A stretch of 64,000 nucleotides of DNA, taken from positions 1 to 64,000 of the forward strand of contig CALEYL010000032.1 of assembly GCA_937926205.1 (NCBI GenBank). The letters are read 5' to 3'. The first letter of the stretch is position 1. The number at the start of each line of letters is the position of its first letter. This document shows, piece after piece, positions 16,936 through 23,297 of the stretch. The translations under genes were made by a program, and so were the position numbers. This DNA is from an uncultured Saprospiraceae bacterium. GTDB taxonomy: Bacteria > Bacteroidota > Bacteroidia > Chitinophagales > Saprospiraceae. The notes below the pieces were generated by a model that was not told the DNA's origin, searched no databases, and saw nothing but the letters and a program-made list of their open reading frames with translations.

Positions 16936-18030
16936 TTAATCCTGTTTATTTTTGGGCGGATAAACGAGTATAGGCGCAGGCCTGTAGTTGTCTAAGCCAC
17001 TATCAGGTCTTAGAATAATACCATCCCCTTTATAATTGCCTGATACGTTTTTAGATATGTCAATTGCTGTTGCCCGTAACGCCTCATTGCTACCAAAATT
17101 GTCAACACCCTGATAAACAAAATTGGCAATAGAGCTAAGGTCGTACAAATTATAAAATTTTGTATCTACCATGCCGGCCTTCACTGCTTTGAGAACATCC
17201 TTCCAAGCATCATCTATAAACCCGCGCTGAGCTTGAGCCGCATTTAAATCCCGATTGCCTTTAACTGTGTTATAAGCCGTCATTGCTAAATCTGTCATTA
17301 TAAAAGCCAACCCAACCTTTGATGGTATAACCATTTTGCCAGATGTTTTATCATAAGCTTGAGTAGAATAGTATCTCCTATCCGGCTCGTAAGATTTAGT
17401 TTTAGGAGTTCCATCATAATTGCTCCCTAGCAACCCGGCTTTCCATTGAAGGCTTCTCGCAAAACTTCCACTATAAAGAGGCAATTTGGTATTATTTATG
17501 GATATTTGAACCATGCTGATGGGAATAGAAGTACCACTATATGAAATTCCATAAGCATCTACCCCTCCTTGAAAACTGTTTGTCTTTTCCCAAGTTTGTC
17601 CTCTGGAAATCGAGTAAAAGCTTTTATTAAAATTCACATATTGCATTCCCCATAAATCAACCCCATCAATAGGCCTATTCTCCGCATAATTAAACACACT
17701 CACCCACGGAAACTGATCCGCAATCGGATCCACCCCCGTAAACCGGCCAATCCCCGCATCATACCACCTCGCTCCATACTCATACCACCCCGACAACGTA
17801 TCCCTTTCCTTCCCATTGTACCGATACCACTGCCCCGGCTCCGTTTCCCAGCCGCTGAGGCCTTCCATATTCATACCAAAAGGGTAGTACCATAAGCGTT
17901 GCAGGATTTCCAACTCCAGGCCACTCGTATCCGCTTCCGTCGTGATGCAGCTATCCCGGTTTATGTCTTCAAAGAACACCACCGTGTTGCCAAGGTGATC
18001 GTGTAATCTGAACTGCGGCCTCGGCGGCAC
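16936..18030 (-). CDS. Rhs core fragment with an unrecognised C-terminal tip
   Basis: The 364-residue frame begins in the Rhs core (PPRPQFRLHDHLGNTVVFFED) with only a GTG start at 18030. Residues about 1-125 match the core of the other Rhs fragment. After IDGVDLWGMQ the sequence changes to a tip of about 235 residues with no family I recognise (SRGQTWEKTNSFQGG, ...DDAWKDVLKAVKAGM, ...RPAPILVYPPKNKQD). Tips in this position are usually toxins. An upstream stop and a 28-bp insertion separate it from more N-terminal Rhs sequence, so it is an orphan 3' fragment that may be silent. A lipoprotein gene follows as candidate immunity. Confidence 0.7.
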   Translation of the reverse strand: MPPRPQFRLHDHLGNTVVFFEDINRDSCITTEADTSGLELEILQRLWYYPFGMNMEGLSGWETEPGQWYRYNGKERDTLSGWYEYGARWYDAGIGRFTGVDPIADQFPWVSVFNYAENRPIDGVDLWGMQYVNFNKSFYSISRGQTWEKTNSFQGGVDAYGISYSGTSIPISMVQISINNTKLPLYSGSFARSLQWKAGLLGSNYDGTPKTKSYEPDRRYYSTQAYDKTSGKMVIPSKVGLAFIMTDLAMTAYNTVKGNRDLNAAQAQRGFIDDAWKDVLKAVKAGMVDTKFYNLYDLSSIANFVYQGVDNFGSNEALRATAIDISKNVSGNYKGDGIILRPDSGLDNYRPAPILVYPPKNKQD

Positions 18031-18139
18031 ACTATCTGAATAAACGATGCGCCCATCGCCAAAATTGTAACTTTAGCTACGCTGAACCTCCTTCGTCGGT
18101 TTCTGGCTGGCCGTCTTTAAATTCCAGGCCGCCGAGGTA
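17711..18139 (-). repeat. Rhs core direct repeat, copy 2
   Basis: This is the counterpart of 15118-15512. Compared with copy 1 it carries an extra 28 bp at about 18073-18100 (TAGCTACGCTGAACCTCC region), which breaks the reading frame. Homology stops at 18139, exactly where the intergenic repeat begins. Confidence 0.85.
18031..18139 (-). pseudogene. Broken Rhs upstream fragment
   Basis: The peptide YLGGLEFKDGQPE, matching the intact Rhs copy, is readable here, but it then runs into TDEGGSA and a stop because of the 28-bp insertion. The frame needed by the downstream fragment meets a TAA near 18073. The remainder of the Rhs gene is missing. Confidence 0.7.
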
Positions 18140-18437
18140 GCCTGAACCCGCGGCTTTAGTCCGTATGCGACCCTGAAAGGTCGAAACCAGCGGGGTTTGT
18201 ACAGCTGAACTCCAGTTCAGCGTGGAGCAAAACCCGTCATTTTGAAAAAAGGAACAATCTGCTGAACGGGAGTTCAGCAGTACAACAAGGCAAAAAGTGT
18301 TGCATATGATGGGCTTATCGGTTTGGAGGCCGGCTAAGAATGAATCCGGGGAGGGATTCCTTGCCGAAAATGGCATCCCGAAATCGGAGGCGCGGCGCCG
18401 GCGGGGTAATGAAATGCGTACAACATTTTTGAAATGG
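18140..18437 (+). repeat. Composite intergenic repeat, copy 2 (modules A, B, core)
   Basis: Module A (CCTGAACCCGCGGCTTTAGT), module B (18178-18288) and the core (18332-18426) follow each other. Module B contains two strong dyads, GCTGAACTCCAGTTCAGC and CTGCTGAACGGGAGTTCAGCAG, and is nearly identical to 20536-20646. No protein is encoded. It lies between the broken Rhs and the ATP-binding protein gene. Confidence 0.85.
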
Positions 18438-18491
18438 CAGTTTGCTATACCTAACGATCATTGGGTGTCAACAGCTACCCTTTTTGCTTAC

Positions 18492-20243
18492 TCATCTATC
18501 CTTGTGTTGTAAAAAAGCGAGGAGCAAGCGGCCTTTCAGAGTGGTCAGGTATTGTTGGTTGGGGCTTGTGGGTTTGTTGGGTATGGTCATGGTGAGCCAG
18601 TTTAGAGCCACCAATGGCTGTATATATGTTTCAAAGTTTTTAGCACGATTACTCAAGTTTAAGCCTTTTAGGATAGTGCTTCTACTCATCGGTTCTTTTG
18701 CTATTCTTAAAACTTCCTGCAATTTATCATCTACACCACCACCAGCTATACCACCAGCTATACCACCAGCTATAGCTCTATCTATTTGTTCAATAGTATC
18801 AAGCACTTGATTATCAACCACTAAAACAAACTCAGCTATACCACCAGCTATACCACCAGCTTGATCACCACCTACCCCCCTAACGTTTTCAAACCCTGTT
18901 TTTTCAAGTACCTCATCTAATAGCTGATCAATCCCTTCCAAGTCCCATTTTACATGCTCCAGGTCTAAAACAACTTCCTCCTTTTGCTCAAACGCAACAT
19001 GTACAGGCAGCGTCACCTGAAACCAGGTGCGCTCCTCGTCAAAATCAAATACCGGATCCGGGGAGCCATTTTGGTACATGGCTTTTCGCATGGCCGGCAG
19101 ACCCGTGGAATGCCCTTCAGTAAGCTTGAGTTCTTTCAGAAAATCGCCCAGGCGTCTGTTGCGGTAGCGCTTGGGGATGGCCCGGCCTGAAGCGAAGTCC
19201 TCCCGTTTGATGGACCTGTCGGGACCACCGCAGTTGTACATAATGATGGCATCCGGTTCAACCCGGATTTTAACCGGCTCTCGTTCCTGGTAGTTTCGGT
19301 GATAAAGGCAGTTGGCTACCGCTTCTTCCAATGCAGCATAGGGATAATTCCAAGCCCTGGCCGCTTCTGCCTGGTTGGGCAGTTTCATGACCTTTTCCTG
19401 CAAAAAATGGGATTTAAGCCAGGCCAGTGTGTCTATGATTTGCTGGTGTACCGGGCCTTCAATTTTTTTCTCGGTGAATTCTTTGTCGCCGGCGCCGTTG
19501 GGGAAATGGACAATTTCCACCCAGGAATAAGGAAAATACTGATGAGGTGCATCAGTGAAGAGCATCAGGGCAACATTGCGGGGAAAAACATGTTCGGCAG
19601 GTCCCGAAACCAACGCCATTTGGGTCAATATTTCTACATCCTTTTGCAGCCCCACTTCCCCTGCCAATTTGCTGTTCACCTTTTGGAGGTAATCTTTTAG
19701 CCGCAGGAGTGATAGACCAGAAACCTTAGCTCCGGTGTTTATCCGGTCGTCAAAAGGCGTATTGTTGGCCAACGAGATCAACTCTTCTTTCTCGGATCCT
19801 TTTGCTTCAATCGAGCTGGCGTATTTGCGGATGAAGTATTTCCAGACTTTGTGTTTTGCGGTAATGGTTTCGGGAACCTCATACGGCCTTTCGCCGCCGC
19901 CGTTGATCCAAAGCACGATGATTTGCTGCCCGTCTACTATTTCGACAAACAACCTGGGCGCATAGTAAGGCTTCATCAGGTTATTGAAGCCGATCATTTC
20001 TTGCTGGATGGCGCCGATTTGTTTGGTAGAAAGCCCTTTCACTGGTCGTATGGCCGTTTTGGTCACCGGGTTTTCGGCAACTCCAATCAGAATATACCCG
20101 CCTCCAATGTTGTCAAAGTCATTGGCGAACGCGCAAATGCTCCGGTAAACCGCATCCGGATTCCAGCCTTCTTTGAACTCGATGCGGTCGGATTCGACCG
20201 TTCGGGCAGCGAGGAGGTCTTCTATGTTGAGGTGTAGTGGCAC
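18492..20243 (-). CDS. AlbA_2/Schlafen-type putative ATP-binding regulator
   Basis: The protein is about 583 residues if it starts at GTG 20243 (VPLHLNIEDLLAARTVESDRIEFKEGW); the frame is open to 20339 but that extension is unlike the family. Residues about 5-130 form an AlbA_2 domain (ESDRIEFKEG, NDFDNIGGGYILIGV). A central part (ALEEAVANCLYHRNY, IIMYNCGGPD, STGLPAMRKAM) resembles the GHKL-like ATPase domain of RecG-like/HTH regulators. A linker holds repeated AGGIAGGIA units made by a 12-nt tandem repeat, followed by a winged-helix-like tail (MSRSTILKGLNLSNRAKNF). It probably is a DNA-associated regulator or defence-related protein. It stands alone between two repeat copies in the island. 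Confidence 0.8.
   Translation of the reverse strand: MPLHLNIEDLLAARTVESDRIEFKEGWNPDAVYRSICAFANDFDNIGGGYILIGVAENPVTKTAIRPVKGLSTKQIGAIQQEMIGFNNLMKPYYAPRLFVEIVDGQQIIVLWINGGGERPYEVPETITAKHKVWKYFIRKYASSIEAKGSEKEELISLANNTPFDDRINTGAKVSGLSLLRLKDYLQKVNSKLAGEVGLQKDVEILTQMALVSGPAEHVFPRNVALMLFTDAPHQYFPYSWVEIVHFPNGAGDKEFTEKKIEGPVHQQIIDTLAWLKSHFLQEKVMKLPNQAEAARAWNYPYAALEEAVANCLYHRNYQEREPVKIRVEPDAIIMYNCGGPDRSIKREDFASGRAIPKRYRNRRLGDFLKELKLTEGHSTGLPAMRKAMYQNGSPDPVFDFDEERTWFQVTLPVHVAFEQKEEVVLDLEHVKWDLEGIDQLLDEVLEKTGFENVRGVGGDQAGGIAGGIAEFVLVVDNQVLDTIEQIDRAIAGGIAGGIAGGGVDDKLQEVLRIAKEPMSRSTILKGLNLSNRAKNFETYIQPLVALNWLTMTIPNKPTSPNQQYLTTLKGRLLLAFLQHKDR
18739..18775. repeat. 12-nt tandem repeat inside the AlbA_2 gene
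   Basis: The unit ACCACCAGCTAT is repeated about three times here and about twice again at 18838-18865. It encodes AGGI units in the linker. Because 12 is a multiple of three, copy-number change would lengthen or shorten the linker without breaking the frame. Confidence 0.85.
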
Positions 20244-20899
20244 TGCTGAATGAATTACTTGCAAGAGGCGCAATATACAAAATTGCGAAAACGGCAATTG
20301 GGGCAGGCTGCACTTTCTTCCAGGCGCGTGCCGGTGCAAACCACAAAGCGGCCAGTTTTATAATCCGGATGTTGGCAATTGCTCTGCTTAATCCCAGCTG
20401 GGGAGACACACGGCGGGCTGAACCCGCGACTTTAATGCGTGTACGGCCAAAGGCTGCAACGAGCAGCGCCGTATTTAAAATGAAGCGGTTGGAAAGTCAT
20501 GGAGCTTGGGTACGAGCGAGTCCGCTTGTGCGCCAGCGGGTCGAAACCAGCAGGGGTTGTACCGCTGAGCTCCAGTTCAGCGTGGAGCAGAACCCTTCAT
20601 TTTGAAAAAAGGAACAATCTGCTGAACGGGAGTTCAGCAGTACAACGCGGCAAACGGTGTTGCATATGGGCTTATCGGTTTGGAGGCCAGCTAAGAATCT
20701 GAGTGGGATTCCGTGTCGGAAATGACATCCCGAAATCGGAGCTTCGACTTCGCTCAGTTACCACCTAAGCGCGGCTGAGTAACGAAATGCGTACAACATT
20801 TCCGAGAATCTGCCTAATAAAGGGCAGGTGGTACAAAAGATGGTTCAGCAAAAAATACTGATAGTCAGTTTTTTATGTTGTTGTACATGAACAAAAAAG
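20244..20899. other. Gene-free stretch with composite repeat copy 3
   Basis: These about 650 bases between the AlbA_2 gene and the tRNA contain module A (about 20409-20480), module B (20536-20646) and a diverged core (20689-20799) in which TCGACTTCGCTCAGTTACC replaces the GC-rich segment of copies 1 and 2. No gene is seen. Confidence 0.75.
20409..20799 (+). repeat. Composite intergenic repeat, copy 3 (modules A, B, core)
   Basis: It has the same order and orientation as copy 2. Module B is almost identical to that at 18178-18288, while the core is diverged and longer. Both this copy and copy 1 are followed, after about 80-95 bp, by the tRNA 3'-end sequence. Confidence 0.85.
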
Positions 20900-20913
20900 T
20901 GATCCCGACAGGA
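20893..20913. repeat. tRNA-end partner of the 21-bp direct repeat
   Basis: Identical to 13391-13411. It overlaps the 3' end of the tRNA-Arg gene, the usual integrase attachment position, so an insertion here leaves the tRNA intact. Confidence 0.7.
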
Positions 20914-20938
20914 TTCGAACCTGTGACCTACTGATTAG

Positions 20939-21616
20939 CTTACCCGCTACAGTTTTCACTGCGCTTGCCTTGTTATTAAACTCAGCAAGTTTGTGGTCTG
21001 GACTATCACTTCACCATTTCAGGTGCGCTACGTTTAGTCTCTACGGAACCTTCCGGTAATCTTCGGCTGAATGAATGCCTGCAGATTGTAAATTCTGGGG
21101 AGGATTTACCCTAAGCACGACTGTTTTGTTGAACTCACCGGGAGCGATATAATAGCATTTCTCTGTATCAGGGCAGTAAATAGCATAAATATCAATTTCT
21201 GATTTATTTACTGCCTTATTTACAACCCCTTTCGAATAACTATGGCTACTCCGAAAAGATACTTCCAATGCCTTCCTTGAGTTCAATTTCCGGTATTTGA
21301 CCTGCACTCTTTTGAAAATGCCATCTCGATAAATTACTAAATCGAAAGGGGCATGCTCAGTTTCAGGGTTCAAAATCAAAAAACCTTGTTCAAATAAATC
21401 GAGCTTAGCCTTCAATACTCCCAGGTCGCCTTTGTTTTTTGTATGATGTGTAAACATAGTACCAAATATAAAACAAAAGCAACACAAAAGTTTCCTCGGG
21501 ATTGCCATATTCTTTTCAGAACTTAGGTTTCCCCGATACGGTAGCGTCCACTTTGCAGGTTTTGTTTCCCTGCAAAGGCTCCTAATTTGTTGCTTGCCTT
21601 TGCAAGCAACGGCTTA
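20939..21616 (-). ncRNA. Group I self-splicing intron in tRNA-Arg, between U34 and C35
   Basis: The 678-nt intron follows the exon U and ends with the expected G at 20939. Core elements are visible on the minus strand: P1 guide GAG (21579-21581) pairing with exon CUU; P2 stem CCTTTGCAGG/CCTGCAAAG (21551-21577); Q-like GGCAATCCCGAG (21495-21506); R-like CGTAGAGACTAAACG (21031-21046); S-like AAGTGATAGTCC (21000-21011), with GACTA and TAGTC forming P7; and P8 CACC/GGTG. An extra hairpin (21589-21610) lies in the P1 loop. The Q-to-P2 layout resembles the cyanobacterial tRNA-Leu(UAA) intron, inserted at the same anticodon position. It encodes a homing endonuclease. Confidence 0.9.
21041..21457 (-). 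CDS. Intron-encoded PD-(D/E)XK homing endonuclease
   Basis: The protein is 138 residues from Met at 21457 (MFTHHTKNKGDLGVLKAKLDL). An earlier ATG at 21508 falls within the intron Q element and is less likely. It has the PD-(D/E)XK pattern of the I-Ssp6803I-like/PF11645 family: helix GDLGVLKAKLDLFEQGF, active-site APFDLVIYRDGIFKRVQVKYR (Asp, then QVK in place of E/DXK), then YAIYCPDTEKCYYI. Such enzymes cut intronless copies of the host tRNA gene so the intron is copied in. The TAG stop (21041-21043) lies within the intron R element, so coding and catalytic RNA overlap at the end. Restriction-enzyme function is unlikely because no methylase is present and the gene sits within the intron. Confidence 0.85.
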   Translation of the reverse strand: MFTHHTKNKGDLGVLKAKLDLFEQGFLILNPETEHAPFDLVIYRDGIFKRVQVKYRKLNSRKALEVSFRSSHSYSKGVVNKAVNKSEIDIYAIYCPDTEKCYYIAPGEFNKTVVLRVNPPQNLQSAGIHSAEDYRKVP

Positions 21617-21701
21617 AAGTCAGTTGCTCTATCCAGCTGAGCTACGGGACCAATTCAATAATAAAGGCGCAAAATTACGTTTTTTGCCATCTTCTTGTCG
21701 T

Positions 21702-23297
21702 TCAGGGCACAATTATTTTTCTTACAGCCCGGCCTTGTGGGCTTCGGAGGAATAAAGTATAGGTTCCAGAAGGGAAATTCCCCAGAAATAGTTCCCGGGT
21801 ATTGCGTCCGCTGAAGCGCTGATGGCCAGCAGCGTCGTAAAGCAGAACTTCGTATGCCGGCCAGGGCGTTTGCAGGATACAGGTGTCTCGGGCAGGGTTG
21901 GGATACAGCAGGATTTCCGGATCCGGCTCAGGCTCTTTGGCGGAAGTTGGAACGCTCAGGCGCGCTAAAAAAGCATCGTAGGCGCCAAGGGCAGGGTAAG
22001 TCTGGTTGCCAAGCTGTATGTTCTGGTTGAAACTGCCCGATGCCCATACCTGCCCCGAGGCATCTGCAACCAGGGACAAGATCAGGGCATTACCGCTGCC
22101 GCCGGGGCTTTCCAGTCGGTTTAACCCCAGCGCCGGGCTAAAAACAGCTATAAAGGCACGTACCTGCCCATTATTTGCCGAAAGGCTGAAGCCGTCAATG
22201 TTTAGACTGCCTTCAAAATAACCGCTGAGGGTGATGGTTTCGTCGCGTATGGCAATTCCCGTAGCCTGTTCCTGAAGGGGGCCGCCCATGGAGCGGGCCA
22301 ACAGCGGCGTGCCGTCGGGCGCATAACGCAGCAGGTAAAAATCGGGAATGCCGTTGAGACTCTGAATGGAAAAACCATCGGCGAGATTCATGACGCCGAT
22401 AAAACTGCCGCAGAGGTAGATGTACCCGGTATCGTCTATGGCCAGGTCGCTGACATTGTCGTCGTGGACGCCTCCTGCCCGACGCGCCCACAGCACAAGG
22501 CCCGATGCGTTGAACCGTGCCACAAAAACATCGCGGTCAGTGGTATTAGCAACTAAGGTTTGGGCGCCAAACTGCGTTTGCCTGTTGTAAAAACCCGTTG
22601 CGACGACATCGCCGGAAACAGGATCCAGCGCCAGCGCCACACCGCGGGTGTCGCCCTGATCGCCGCAGTTGAGCGCCCAGATCAGTTCGCCGCCTGCCGT
22701 AAATTTTGCCAGAAAAAAATCGGTATCGCCATGAGCCAGCAGGGTGGTGTCGCTGCCAAAAACTAGTTGCCCCTGAAAAAAACCGCTGAGGTAAATGCTG
22801 CCATCAGGGGCAGTGATGAGGTCTGCGGCTGCTTTCAGGGCTGCGCCGTCTATGACTTTGCCCCACTGGATTTGGCCCTGAGCGTTGTAGCGAATCAGAA
22901 AAATGGCTTTTGAATTTTGAGTTGCCTGCAATTGCAATGCCCCAAACTGCGCCGTAAACCAGAAAGCGCCTGCACAAATGGCGCCGCCCTGCGGGTGTGT
23001 TGCAAGACCTGCCGATTCTTCGTCGAGAAAACTGCCGCCTGAAGCTGCCCAGTCAAATTCGCCGTCCGGGGTCGTTTTTATCACCAAAAAATCATTGCCG
23101 CCGCTATAGGGGATGCCGCCGCCGCCAAGACTAAGCGGTCCGCCATAGGTTCCAGCTGTATAGACCGATCCGTCGCCAGCTAAGGCCGTAAGGTTTAGCG
23201 CATCGTTGCCCGGACTGCCAACGAGTTGCACCTGCGCAAAAGTCTGGTGCATTTGCGCTGCCAGTAATACGGGGAGCAGGATCGAAATACTTTTCAT
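21702..23297 (-). CDS. T9SS-secreted SBBP-type beta-propeller protein
   Basis: The 531-residue protein has a signal peptide (MKSISILLPVLLAAQMHQTFAQ), about eight propeller-like units of about 50 residues with recurring patterns (FLVIKTTPDGEFDWA, SIYLSGFFQGQLVFG, GDVVATGFYN, YIYLCGSFIG), and a C-terminal type A T9SS sorting domain (LLYPNPARDTCILQ...SGTYTLFLRS). It is probably secreted or surface-attached; no enzyme motif is seen. Its start codon overlaps the stop of the HD/Pycsar-like gene by 4 bp, so the two are translationally coupled despite apparently unrelated locations. Confidence 0.88.
   Translation of the reverse strand: MKSISILLPVLLAAQMHQTFAQVQLVGSPGNDALNLTALAGDGSVYTAGTYGGPLSLGGGGIPYSGGNDFLVIKTTPDGEFDWAASGGSFLDEESAGLATHPQGGAICAGAFWFTAQFGALQLQATQNSKAIFLIRYNAQGQIQWGKVIDGAALKAAADLITAPDGSIYLSGFFQGQLVFGSDTTLLAHGDTDFFLAKFTAGGELIWALNCGDQGDTRGVALALDPVSGDVVATGFYNRQTQFGAQTLVANTTDRDVFVARFNASGLVLWARRAGGVHDDNVSDLAIDDTGYIYLCGSFIGVMNLADGFSIQSLNGIPDFYLLRYAPDGTPLLARSMGGPLQEQATGIAIRDETITLSGYFEGSLNIDGFSLSANNGQVRAFIAVFSPALGLNRLESPGGSGNALILSLVADASGQVWASGSFNQNIQLGNQTYPALGAYDAFLARLSVPTSAKEPEPDPEILLYPNPARDTCILQTPWPAYEVLLYDAAGHQRFSGRNTRELFLGNFPSGTYTLFLRSPQGRAVRKIIVP

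Larger units (their letters stand above)
20900..21651 (-). tRNA. tRNA-Arg(UCU), interrupted by a group I intron
   Basis: The 5' exon is 21617-21651 (35 nt, acceptor GGTCCCG, D-arm GCTC-AGCTGGATA-GAGC, anticodon stem ACTGA then CTT). The 3' exon is 20900-20938 (39 nt, CTAA-TCAGT, variable AGGTC, T-arm ACAGG-TTCGAAT-CCTGT, acceptor CGGGATC, A73). Joined, they give a perfect 74-nt cloverleaf with anticodon loop CUUCUAA, so UCU, reading AGA/AGG. The A at position 20 of the D-loop supports arginine. The alternative Lys(UUU) would need a different splice point and would not place U and G at the intron ends. CCA is not encoded. A tRNA-finder unaware of the intron would miss it. Confidence 0.85.

Noticed and set aside
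18077..18376. 99-residue open frame as a real gene
   Set aside because: Most of it runs through the intergenic repeat; only the last part is a broken Rhs remnant.
20895..20940. tRNA 3' half read as a truncated pseudo-tRNA
   Set aside because: The matching 5' half is found at 21617-21651 and the two join into a perfect cloverleaf across a group I intron.
21041..21457. Restriction endonuclease gene
   Set aside because: There is no methyltransferase or specificity gene nearby and the gene lies inside a group I intron.
20900..21651. tRNA-Lys(UUU) as the identity of the split tRNA
   Set aside because: It would need exon CTTT joined to TAA, putting the intron end at a T rather than the conserved G; A20 in the D-loop also favours arginine.
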